Source: a virus. Taken from it: DNA of 35,919 nucleotides. Every line of letters begins with the position of its first letter. The stretch's first letter is position 1. The stretch covers positions 1 through 35,919 of the IMG/VR virus record IMGVR_UViG_3300044712_000580. The stretch is one strand, 5' to 3'. Positions 31,003-35,919 of this stretch are shown piece by piece. The translations under genes and the position numbers were made by a program. The notes under the pieces were generated by a model. The model saw only the letters and a program-made list of their open reading frames with translations. It was not told where the DNA came from and did no database searches.

Positions 31003-31272
31003 ATGAATAAATCAATAGAAATAAAACATTTTAGTCTGATAGACTACAACATTCTCTTAAAAGTTGTTGCTGAATATGTGAAGCAATATCAAATAAGTAG
31101 AGATAAATTTGAATATGAGAGAAATATGTTTGACTTGAACGATACTTTATATTCTTTACAATGTCATAAACACGCAGTAAGTATTGAAATAGAAAATCAT
31201 TGGAAGGTTTTTTGGGTAAAAGTAAAAGAAACTAATACCAAGTATAAATTTGAAATATGGTACGCTTCTTAG
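31003..31272 (+). CDS. Cassette 1 protein, unknown function
   Basis: 89 aa. Starts 38 bp after the cassette junction. Helical and aromatic-rich (KHFSLIDYNILLKVVAEYVK, FDLNDTLYSLQCHKHAVSIE, NHWKVFWVKVKETNTKYKFE). No known family. AT-rich compared with the early phage genes. Lacks its own promoter as far as can be seen. Confidence 0.6.
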   Translation: MNKSIEIKHFSLIDYNILLKVVAEYVKQYQISRDKFEYERNMFDLNDTLYSLQCHKHAVSIEIENHWKVFWVKVKETNTKYKFEIWYAS

Positions 31273-31278
31273 CATATC

Positions 31279-31411
31279 ACATAACGTAAAAAACATTGGC
31301 GTACGGGCGGAAATCGGAGTGCATCCGCCCGTAAACGCACCGAAGTAAAATAATGCACTCCCGTTGAGCGTCAGGACAAAAGCCCGCCTTACGCCAATGT
31401 AATTGTTGGGC
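31279..31411 (+). other. attC: attC-like site of cassette 1
   Basis: 133 bp. Left core ACATAAC (31279-31285), right core GTTGGGC (31405-31411). Outer arms ACATTGGCGT (31293-31302) and ACGCCAATGT (31391-31400) are perfect 10-bp complements. Inner secondary pairing ACGGGCGG/CCGCCCGT (31303-31310, 31325-31332) and GGAGTGCAT/ATGCACTCC. Left core pairs with the start of its own cassette (TTATGTGAT), not with its right core. Confidence 0.9.
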
Positions 31412-31422
31412 GCATCATCATT

Positions 31423-31641
31423 ATGGATTTACTAAGAATAAAACACACCTACATCGTTGAATTGAAAAGCAGTCATGCAATGATGGATGATGAGATTTGC
31501 AAATTACATGAATTGTATAATGGCAAATTTTATAAGGAAAAATCGAATGGGCGTTTGTCATTATTTAATACCCAAACCGCCTTAAAATTGATTTTAGAAA
31601 TGAATTTATCCTTTACAAAATCACCGGATTCTGACTTTTAA
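31423..31641 (+). CDS. Cassette 2 protein, unknown function
   Basis: 72 aa, 17 bp after the junction. RIKHTYIVELKSSHAMMDDE, ICKLHELYNGKFYKEKSNGR. Small alpha/beta protein of no recognised family. The stop lies 4 bp before the left core of its attC. Confidence 0.6.
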   Translation: MDLLRIKHTYIVELKSSHAMMDDEICKLHELYNGKFYKEKSNGRLSLFNTQTALKLILEMNLSFTKSPDSDF

Positions 31642-31645
31642 TTGC

Positions 31646-31718
31646 GCCCAACGGTATGCAGCTTGGCGCAGTTTGCGTTGGCTTGTGGGAAGGGAATTGC
31701 GCTAAGGTGCTGTTAGGT
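31646..31718 (+). other. attC: attC-like site of cassette 2
   Basis: 73 bp, the shortest complete site. Left core GCCCAAC (31646-31652), right core GTTAGGT (31712-31718). CAGCTTGGCGCA near 31659-31671 pairs imperfectly with TGCGCTAAGGTGCTG. Cores differ (GCCCAAC against ACCTAAC expected for the right one), consistent with neighbours from different cassettes. Confidence 0.85.
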
Positions 31719-31765
31719 GTCTGGTTTTAAAAATAAAAAAGCGTAGGAATTTAAAATAAAAATAT

Positions 31766-32092
31766 ATGTACGAAGAAAAATACCAACAGGCAATTGATAA
31801 ACTAAAAGAAGTTTACCCTCAATTTAAAGATGTGAAGTTTGATATTAGCAATGGAGAACTTGGATATATTAGTGGTGCTTGGAGTTTAGTTGAGCAAATT
31901 AATATAAACGATTTGCAACAATTTGTAAACTCTTTTTTAGGGCAAAAAGTTTATAGAGCAGAATACATTGGATATATTGATGTATATGCCCGTTCAGAAG
32001 ATGAAGCGAAAGAGTTTACAAATGATATTAAACCGAAATGCTCAAGGATAAAAGTAACTGAAACGGACTTAAAAACGGTAAACTTTTATTGA
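31766..32092 (+). CDS. Cassette 3 protein, unknown function
   Basis: 108 aa, 53 bp after the junction. Acidic-start helical sequence (YEEKYQQAIDKLKEVYPQFK), DISNGELGYISGAWSLVEQ, then EYIGYIDVYARSEDEAKEFT. The GYIDVYARSEDEA part resembles short ferredoxin-like units but no family is certain. The gene is followed by its own terminator inside the cassette. Confidence 0.6.
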   Translation: MYEEKYQQAIDKLKEVYPQFKDVKFDISNGELGYISGAWSLVEQININDLQQFVNSFLGQKVYRAEYIGYIDVYARSEDEAKEFTNDIKPKCSRIKVTETDLKTVNFY

Positions 32093-32094
32093 GT

Positions 32095-32120
32095 AACCCG
32101 TGCGGTGGGTTTTTATTTTT
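32095..32120 (+). terminator. Terminator inside cassette 3
   Basis: AACCC (32095-32099), loop, GGGTT (32107-32111), then TTTATTTTT. A weak 5-bp stem with a good T-run, placed between the gene stop and the attC. It may limit transcription into cassettes 4-7 unless they carry promoters. Confidence 0.6.
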
Positions 32121-32129
32121 AAAACTTGC

Positions 32130-32209
32130 ACCTAACGGAAAAGGTATTTGCGCATGGCCGCATTGAAGACCGAGTCAATAGGCGGCTTGCGCAAATACAA
32201 TTGTTGGGC
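32130..32209 (+). other. attC: attC-like site of cassette 3
   Basis: 80 bp. Left core ACCTAAC (32130-32136), right core GTTGGGC (32203-32209). Arms GTATTTGCGCA (32144-32154) and TGCGCAAATAC (32188-32198) are perfect 11-bp complements around a 33-base centre. Left core complements the cassette start TTAGGTG. Confidence 0.9.
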
Positions 32210-32263
32210 GTCTGGCCTTTATTAAACTACTCCAAAGATTCGATAACTTAAAAATAAAAAACA

Positions 32264-32692
32264 ATGAGAAACACAAAATTTAGGGGCAAAGTTTTCCATT
32301 ACGGTCGTGATTGCGGATGGGTATTTGGCGATTTTTACCGATACTACAATGGCAACCTGAACTACACTATTGCCACCTTGGGCGAATTTGAAACCAAAGA
32401 ATATTCCGTTGAGATTTCAACCGTCGGGCAATGGACTGGCCTGCATGACAAAAACGGAAAAGAAATTTATGAAGGGGATATAGTTAAGCATGACGCATGG
32501 GACTACCCGTTCACTGTAATTTTTGACCAACAAAAGGCGAGGTTTGTTTGCCAATTGAAAACAGGGTTAACAAATCATATTCATTGCGAAGGGATTCAAG
32601 TTGTTGGTAACATATTTGATAATCCAGATTTGGTTTTCAAAACAATGGTTGAGCAATCAAAAGGAATATCAAGTACAGATGATTTTTCATAG
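32264..32692 (+). CDS. Cassette 4: YopX-family phage protein
   Basis: 142 aa. Hallmarks of YopX: N-terminal KFRGKVFHYGRDCGWVFGDF and the conserved TVGQWTGLHDKNGKEIYEGD followed by IVKHD, then VVGNIFDNPDL. YopX proteins are common phage cargo of unknown function. Its presence in a cassette suggests the cassette pool also samples phage genes. Starts 60 bp after the junction; stop 6 bp before the left core. Confidence 0.88.
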   Translation: MRNTKFRGKVFHYGRDCGWVFGDFYRYYNGNLNYTIATLGEFETKEYSVEISTVGQWTGLHDKNGKEIYEGDIVKHDAWDYPFTVIFDQQKARFVCQLKTGLTNHIHCEGIQVVGNIFDNPDLVFKTMVEQSKGISSTDDFS

Positions 32693-32698
32693 GCTTGC

Positions 32699-32829
32699 GC
32701 CCAACGTGAGGACATTGGCGAAGGCGGGATATTCTGGTACGTCCGCACAGCCTTGCAGAAATGCTAAATAGTAGTACCACTTTGAGCATATAGCGCACCG
32801 CCCCGCTTACGCCAATGTAATTGTTGGGC
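32699..32829 (+). other. attC: attC-like site of cassette 4
   Basis: 131 bp. Left core GCCCAAC (32699-32705), right core GTTGGGC (32823-32829). Arms ACATTGGCG (32712-32720) and CGCCAATGT (32810-32818). Same outer arms and same AATTGTTGGGCGCAT right end as the site of cassette 1, so these two come from one attC lineage. Here both cores match each other as well, so it would be a complete, high-quality attC. Confidence 0.9.
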
Positions 32830-32839
32830 GCATAATCTT

Positions 32840-32947
32840 ATGATTGAACAAAATGCAGAAGCAATGTTTTGGATTGGACTTGTAAGTGGCCTTATATGGG
32901 GATATATTATTTGGCACAAAAACGAAATAAAAAGCAAAAATCTATGA
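32840..32947 (+). CDS. Cassette 5, first gene: 35-aa membrane peptide
   Basis: 35 aa, MIEQNAEAMFWIGLVSGLIW onward, with one TM segment (AMFWIGLVSGLIWGYIIW) and a charged tail (KNEIKSKNL). Starts 16 bp after the junction. Its TGA overlaps the next ATG (ATGA), so the cassette is a coupled two-gene unit. Confidence 0.6.
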   Translation: MIEQNAEAMFWIGLVSGLIWGYIIWHKNEIKSKNL

Positions 32948-33150
32948 AATTTTTTGACAGTTTCGGGAATGAAGTAACGGCAGGAAGCCATATAAAGATT
33001 ATACGGTCATACAATTATCAGCATTGGAATGGTCAAGATGCAGAAGTTGTTTGGGATGAAAAACATGGTCAGTATCAGTTTATTTTTTTTGACAGCCAAT
33101 CAAAAACTGCACATGATTTTTGGGGCATACACCAATTTAAAGTCATCTAA
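32944..33150 (+). CDS. Cassette 5, second gene, unknown function
   Basis: 68 aa from the ATG at 32944, preferred over an in-frame start at 32869 because of the ATGA coupling. MKFFDSFGNEVTAGSHIKII then DAEVVWDEKHGQYQFIFFDS: a small beta-barrel-like protein resembling SH3-type or KOW-like folds by feel. With the membrane peptide it suggests a membrane-linked pair, perhaps a defence or toxin-type unit; unproven. Confidence 0.6.
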   Translation: MKFFDSFGNEVTAGSHIKIIRSYNYQHWNGQDAEVVWDEKHGQYQFIFFDSQSKTAHDFWGIHQFKVI

Positions 33151-33154
33151 TTGC

Positions 33155-33288
33155 GCCCAACGTTATCGCATAGGCGTTTGTGGTGGAATTTGGAAAGCTA
33201 CTGCATCCAACCTATGTGAAGCTAAATAGATAAATGAAGTTAAATTACTTAATCTGTCCTCCAACATACCGCCTATGCAGTGTTGTAG
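33155..33288 (+). other. attC: attC-like site of cassette 5
   Basis: 134 bp. Left core GCCCAAC (33155-33161), right core GTTGTAG (33282-33288), which departs from GTTRRRY but is matched exactly by the next left core. Arms GCATAGGCG (33168-33176) and CGCCTATGC (33270-33278), perfect 9 bp. Confidence 0.88.
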
Positions 33289-33310
33289 GTATGGCTTTAA
33301 AAGTCAAATT

Positions 33311-33586
33311 ATGAGTAAACCAATAGCAATAATTGGAGCAGGTCAAGACAAGGGTGCAATAGCGGCAGCACTTGCAGAACAAGGTCATAACGATGTAATA
33401 ATTATGACACTAGACGAAGCGAAAGAATATGCCAATAACCCCTTTAAGGGGGCAACAGATGTTTATAAAATAGAAGCACCACCAATATTAAAATACGTTG
33501 ATGGAAAAGAATTTATCTGTAAAGGGGAACACCAATACAGGCAAGTTGAAGAAAAATGGATTTGTCAATGTGGTAGGGTCTTATAG
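33311..33586 (+). CDS. Cassette 6 protein: Rossmann-like N-terminus with C-terminal Cys/His tail
   Basis: 91 aa from the ATG at 33311; a start at 33275 lies inside the preceding attC and is rejected. KPIAIIGAGQDKGAIAAALA is a glycine-rich nucleotide-binding-like start (GxGxxxG), but the fold is too short for a full Rossmann domain. The C-terminus ICKGEHQYRQVEEKWICQCG has C-x3-H and C-x-C that could bind zinc. Function unknown. Confidence 0.6.
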   Translation: MSKPIAIIGAGQDKGAIAAALAEQGHNDVIIMTLDEAKEYANNPFKGATDVYKIEAPPILKYVDGKEFICKGEHQYRQVEEKWICQCGRVL

Positions 33587-33592
33587 CCTTAC

Positions 33593-33686
33593 CTACAACG
33601 TTGAAGCATTTGTGTCAGGCGGGCATAAATGCAACTTAATATTAACCGCAAGCTGTCCGCCCGCTTGCACAAATGCAGTGTTAGCT
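33593..33686 (+). other. attC: attC-like site of cassette 6
   Basis: 94 bp. Left core CTACAAC (33593-33599), right core GTTAGCT (33680-33686). Arms GCATTTGTG (33606-33614) and CACAAATGC (33668-33676), with GGCGGGC/GCCCGC pairing further in. TACCTACAA before the core complements the cassette start TTGTAGGTA. Confidence 0.88.
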
Positions 33687-33696
33687 GCCGTTTTAT

Positions 33697-33915
33697 ATGT
33701 ACGTAAACGAAAAAGAATTTGATGCTGTCCACGCTGCTATTGATTTTATCACAAGTCATTCAGACGGAGCAGATGATGATAAATATCCACACGATATTAT
33801 TGAAGGGTTGCAAAGCCTTTTTCATAAAATCAAAAATGATAGAGAACGAAAACACTTTAAATATTTGGTTAAAAAAGAATTGGTTAAACTTAGGGCTGTC
33901 AAAAATGGCAGCTAA
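33697..33915 (+). CDS. Cassette 7 protein, unknown function
   Basis: 72 aa, MYVNEKEFDAVHAAIDFITS onward, all-helical and charged (HKIKNDRERKHFKYLVKKEL). 16 bp after the junction. The stop TAA is inside the left core of the truncated attC. Last cassette before the convergent lysis genes. Confidence 0.6.
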   Translation: MYVNEKEFDAVHAAIDFITSHSDGADDDKYPHDIIEGLQSLFHKIKNDRERKHFKYLVKKELVKLRAVKNGS

Positions 33916-33947
33916 CGGCAGGCATATTGCGAAGTGCGAAAGGCTAA
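33910..33947 (+). other. attC: Truncated attC-like site of cassette 7 (right boundary)
   Basis: Left core AGCTAAC (33910-33916), preceded by GG so that GGCAGCTAA complements the cassette start TTAGCTGCC. Only about 31 more bases follow before the convergent gene (stop at 33948); no right arm or GTTRRRY is found. The site was probably cut by the event that joined the array to the lysis region. Confidence 0.75.
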
Positions 33948-34481
33948 CTAAATTTTTAGTTTATCTTTCACTTTTCCCCACAATTTCAAACCCGAATAAA
34001 CCAAAATAGCTGAAAGTAAAGAAAACGCAATTAAAGCCTGTTTCCCGCGCTTTTTGGCTTTTGCTTTATACTTTGCTATTATTTTATTTGAAACGTCTAT
34101 TTCGGCCTGATAGGCGGCAATTCGGGCAGTATTTTCAATGTATTGCCTTACCGTGTCAGTTTTTCTGATGGTTATAGTTTTGTTTATGATGCGGTCACGA
34201 TTTACATACCTGATAATTTCCTGACCTTCTTTAATTACCGTAACTGTGTCAACCCCGTAGTTATAGGTTACTAAGGTGTCATGTACTGGCAAACCTTCGA
34301 TGAAGGTAGTATCTGTTTTAACCGGAAATTTATCTGCGCAATCGGCTGCAAACTGATCCGAATGTTTGTACTTTTCAACTGCCTTGCAACCTGATAAGCC
34401 CAAAATAATTGAACCGATTAAAACGGATGTTAATACCATTCCGATTATTCGGATGGTTACGGCAATAGCTTCATTTTTCAT
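33948..34481 (-). CDS. Unimolecular-spanin-like lipoprotein with C-terminal TM
   Basis: 177 aa from the ATG at 34481. N-terminal hydrophobic segment ending in IILGLSGCKA, a lipobox with Cys near residue 32, then a charged beta/coiled linker (ITIRKTDTVRQYIENTARIA, AYQAEIDVSNKIIAKYKAKA) and a C-terminal TM (ALIAFSLLSAILVYSGLKLW). A lipoprotein signal at one end and a TM at the other is the plan of u-spanins, which span the periplasm and fuse the membranes at lysis. Next to a holin-like gene. The call is from topology only. Confidence 0.65.
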   Translation of the reverse strand: MKNEAIAVTIRIIGMVLTSVLIGSIILGLSGCKAVEKYKHSDQFAADCADKFPVKTDTTFIEGLPVHDTLVTYNYGVDTVTVIKEGQEIIRYVNRDRIINKTITIRKTDTVRQYIENTARIAAYQAEIDVSNKIIAKYKAKAKKRGKQALIAFSLLSAILVYSGLKLWGKVKDKLKI

Positions 34482-34533
34482 AATATAGTTTTGTTTCAAC
34501 ACCAATCAAATTGGAGTATAATTGGCAGGCCTT

Positions 34534-34746
34534 TCATTTGTTTGATTGCTCTTTATTAATACCATAGGCAGTATCATTCGGGTTAAGGTAGCGAATAATT
34601 ACCGGAATCATGGAAGCAACCCCCGCCTGCATAATGTGACGGAGGCTGTCTAAATTTAGCGCAAATAAATCTGCACCCAAATCCATGAATTTTATTAATA
34701 CTGCGACAAGGAAAACCCTTCCCCATGATGCAAACATTTTACTCAT
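34534..34746 (-). CDS. Holin-like protein
   Basis: 70 aa. Two hydrophobic stretches, WGRVFLVAVLIKFMDLGADL and MQAGVASMIPVIIRYLNPND, with a polar C-terminus (TAYGINKEQSNK). The pattern AGVA...P-V-I-I-R-Y-L-N-P-N-D is common in phage holin-annotated proteins. Its ATG overlaps the stop of the DUF1508 gene (ATGA). Predicted to permeabilise the inner membrane at lysis. Confidence 0.7.
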   Translation of the reverse strand: MSKMFASWGRVFLVAVLIKFMDLGADLFALNLDSLRHIMQAGVASMIPVIIRYLNPNDTAYGINKEQSNK

Positions 34747-34904
34747 AAAAATACTATTTCAAAATTAAACAATTTAGCCGTTTTTATTGCGCCTTTCCTG
34801 CTTTTATACCCTTCGCTTTGCGCTATGATTTTACCATTTTTAGCCAAAATACGAAAATACCAATTTGCAGCAGAAAGGCCGGAACGGAAGATTTGAATTT
34901 TCAT
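34743..34904 (-). CDS. DUF1508 (YegP-like) single-repeat protein
   Basis: 53 aa, MKIQIFRSGLSAANWYFRIL then AKNGKIIAQSEGYKSRKGAI. W-Y-F-R-x-x-A-x-N-G-K-I-I-A-x-S-E-G-Y-K-S is the DUF1508 repeat. Bacterial YegP usually has two repeats; this has one. ATGA overlaps with both neighbours. Role in a lysis-type operon unknown. Confidence 0.8.
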   Translation of the reverse strand: MKIQIFRSGLSAANWYFRILAKNGKIIAQSEGYKSRKGAIKTAKLFNFEIVFL

Positions 34905-35098
34905 TGCTTAATCGGTTTGCCTGTTTTGCAGTCATATAATTCAATCGTACCATCCGCCATAATTCGAATGCAAGGCAGTCGGTCGAACTCCTCAGGATTT
35001 TCGAGTAGTTCAATTTGCGCATTATAATCGGTTACAATCCTGTTGTAATCGTGTGCATCCTGAACGTTCATACGCGGTTTATCCAATTTTTTACTCAT
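34901..35098 (-). CDS. Hypothetical protein in lysis-type operon
   Basis: 65 aa, KLDKPRMNVQDAHDYNRIVT, DYNAQIELLENPEEFDRLP, IRIMADGTIELYDC. A helical first half and a beta hairpin at the end. No family recognised. Coupled to the DUF1508 gene by ATGA. Confidence 0.6.
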   Translation of the reverse strand: MSKKLDKPRMNVQDAHDYNRIVTDYNAQIELLENPEEFDRLPCIRIMADGTIELYDCKTGKPIKQ

Positions 35099-35099
35099 G

Positions 35100-35354
35100 T
35101 TATTTGCTTAAAAAGTATTCAATAATTTTCACGATTACAGCCCCTCCAATGCCACCGGCACCAAAGAAAACCCATAATTTGGCGGCTGCTGAATTTTCGA
35201 GTTTAGATAGCCTTGCTTCAACATTTTCCAACCGCCCCTTATATCCTTGCCCGTTGAATTTATCGCCCACCAAAGCCGCCTCCAGGCGCTCCAATGTTTG
35301 TTCGATTTTGTCCAACCTGATATTTATTTCCATATTGTTGCCGCCGTTTTGCAT
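35100..35354 (-). CDS. Coiled-coil plus C-terminal TM protein (XhlA/holin-accessory type)
   Basis: 84 aa (an internal ATG at 35333 gives 77 aa). MEINIRLDKIEQTLERLEAA with RLENVEARLSKLENSAAAKL is a coiled coil; WVFFGAGGIGGAVIVKIIEY is a TM segment. This is the plan of XhlA-type haemolysin/holin-accessory proteins. Separated from the next gene by 1 bp. Confidence 0.65.
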   Translation of the reverse strand: MQNGGNNMEINIRLDKIEQTLERLEAALVGDKFNGQGYKGRLENVEARLSKLENSAAAKLWVFFGAGGIGGAVIVKIIEYFLSK

Positions 35355-35380
35355 AGTGTAACAATAATTTTTTTAGTTAG

Positions 35381-35839
35381 TCAATCCTTCCATTTCCCCG
35401 GCCTTAATCCAGCCTGAATTATCAATTGATTAATTGTAGCATTTACCGCCCCTGTGCCACGCTGTGCAATCATTTTGTAAAAATCAATCTCACTCATGAA
35501 CGGCCCCGGATGCCCTGTGGTGTCAATTATTTGCCCGGTAAGGTCAACGTAAGTATTCGCATCCGCTATTTGGTAGCGAACCTCATCCTGCCGCCCGTAA
35601 AATTCAAGCTCATCCCCATTCTTAATATAACTGACTTTCCACATTATATGAAGCTGTTGGCTTTCGAGGTTATAGGAAAAGCCAATAAACCGCGCCTGCC
35701 TGCTAATTCCGTTTTTTGGTGTCAATGGTATAACTATTGCGCTGTCATACTTTAACAGCCTTGCATCTGTTGTGTCCTGTGTAAGCTGTGCTTTTGCACC
35801 AAAACCAATAAAGAGTAAAAGGATAAGTGTGTATTTCAT
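35381..35839 (-). CDS. Secreted protein, unknown function
   Basis: 152 aa. Signal peptide MKYTLILLLFIGFGAKAQ followed by a soluble part with QARFIGFSYNLESQQLHIMW, KNGDELEFYGRQDEVRYQIA and GHPGPFMSEIDFYKMIAQRG. On the circle it starts 1 bp after the tail-fibre stop, so it is part of the tail operon. Its first 47 bases are also present at the start of the window (1-47) because of the terminal overlap. Function unknown. Confidence 0.65.
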   Translation of the reverse strand: MKYTLILLLFIGFGAKAQLTQDTTDARLLKYDSAIVIPLTPKNGISRQARFIGFSYNLESQQLHIMWKVSYIKNGDELEFYGRQDEVRYQIADANTYVDLTGQIIDTTGHPGPFMSEIDFYKMIAQRGTGAVNATINQLIIQAGLRPGKWKD

Positions 35840-35919
35840 TTTAACGTAGTTTAATAGCCGTTATAACGGTTGCCCCGTCATTTACATCAAGGTCTGATTG
35901 ATATTTAATTGTACCATTT
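35793..35919. repeat. Terminal direct repeat, right copy
   Basis: Identical to 1-127. Contains the start of the secreted-protein gene (up to 35839) and, from 35841, the second copy of the tail-fibre 3' end. It proves that both genes are contiguous on the closed circle. Confidence 0.95.

Larger units (their letters stand above)
30965..33947 (+). mobile_element. Integron-type gene cassette array without integrase (CALIN-like), seven cassettes
   Basis: Seven units in the same orientation, each one or two short promoterless genes followed by an attC-like repeat of 73-134 bp (truncated in the last). Unit starts after the conserved G of GTTRRRY: 30965, 31406, 31713, 32204, 32824, 33283, 33681. For all seven, the 5' bases of the unit are the reverse complement of the left core of its own attC (TTATGTGAT/ATCACATAA; TTGGGCGC/GCGCCCAA; TTAGGTG/CACCTAA; TTGGGCG/CGCCCAA; TTGGGCGC/GCGCCCAA; TTGTAGGTA/TACCTACAA; TTAGCTGCC/GGCAGCTAA). 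This is expected only if each unit once was a circle with a complete attC. Established knowledge: an IntI tyrosine recombinase moves such cassettes; none is encoded here. Confidence 0.9.

Noticed and set aside
30916-33947. CRISPR array reading of the repeats in this region
   Set aside because: Repeats are 55-134 bp, not identical, contain long inverted arms and are separated by genes of 200-430 bp.
33946-33961. AACTAAA-TT-TTTAGTT palindrome at the convergent junction as a bidirectional terminator
   Set aside because: Pure A/T-rich 7-bp stem without a GC core or T-run; too weak to call.
34840-35022. Minus-strand 60-aa ORF overlapping the 65-aa and DUF1508 genes
   Set aside because: The other two frames are coupled by ATGA and one has a clear DUF1508 repeat, so this frame is a shadow.

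Overview
The window is a complete or nearly complete genome of a tailed phage (siphovirus type) that infects a member of the Bacteroidota. The first and last 127 bases are identical, so the contig closes into a circle of 35,792 bp. The host assignment rests on several promoters of the Bacteroidota type (TAnnTTTG, usually TACATTTG, some with a TTTG or TTG element about 19-20 bp upstream), weak Shine-Dalgarno sequences, signal peptides that end in ...Q, and a tail-fibre motif (GVLLPRMTTAQQNAI) common in Bacteroidota proteins.

Layout. A long minus-strand late region runs from about 24160 down to 49 and, across the circle junction, from 35839 down to 33948. In transcription order it holds a small unknown gene, a lipoprotein, small and large terminase, portal, MuF-like protein, prohead protease, HK97-type major capsid protein, two small genes, a tRNA-like gene, a glycosylation operon (fucosyltransferase fusion, GT6 enzyme, methyltransferase, two more glycosyltransferases), an AT-rich cargo stretch, head-tail connectors, tail tube, a frameshifted tail-assembly-chaperone pair, tape measure, baseplate-type proteins, tail fibre, and a lysis-type module (coiled-coil/TM protein, DUF1508 protein, holin-like protein, unimolecular-spanin-like lipoprotein). 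A free-standing HNH homing endonuclease sits on the opposite strand between the MuF-like gene and the protease. No endolysin, integrase or classical repressor was recognised.

The plus-strand early region (24203-30921) starts from a divergent promoter and encodes a small HTH-like protein, an ERF-type single-strand annealing protein, a winged-helix-like protein, a cytosine-5 DNA methyltransferase that shares its DNA with a second conserved-looking reading frame, a replication-initiator-like pair and a RuvC-like resolvase.

The most striking region is 30916-33947. Seven consecutive small plus-strand genes are each followed by an imperfect inverted repeat with the architecture of an integron attC site (RYYYAAC ... 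GTTRRRY). At every one of the seven junctions that can be tested, the left core of a site is the reverse complement of the right core that begins the same gene unit. That is the signature of integron gene cassettes inserted one by one as circles. There is no integron integrase in the window, so this is a phage-borne cassette array without integrase (CALIN-like), placed downstream of the early operon and ending in a truncated attC against the convergent lysis genes.

Other points: a probable programmed -1 frameshift on an A9 run in the tail chaperone gene; a glycosylation cluster that pairs an alpha-1,2-fucosyltransferase-like domain with a GT6 (histo-blood-group ABO family) enzyme; and a tRNA-Leu-like gene with about 50 extra bases in the anticodon region. 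All calls come from reading sequence and translations by eye; no database search or folding program was run.
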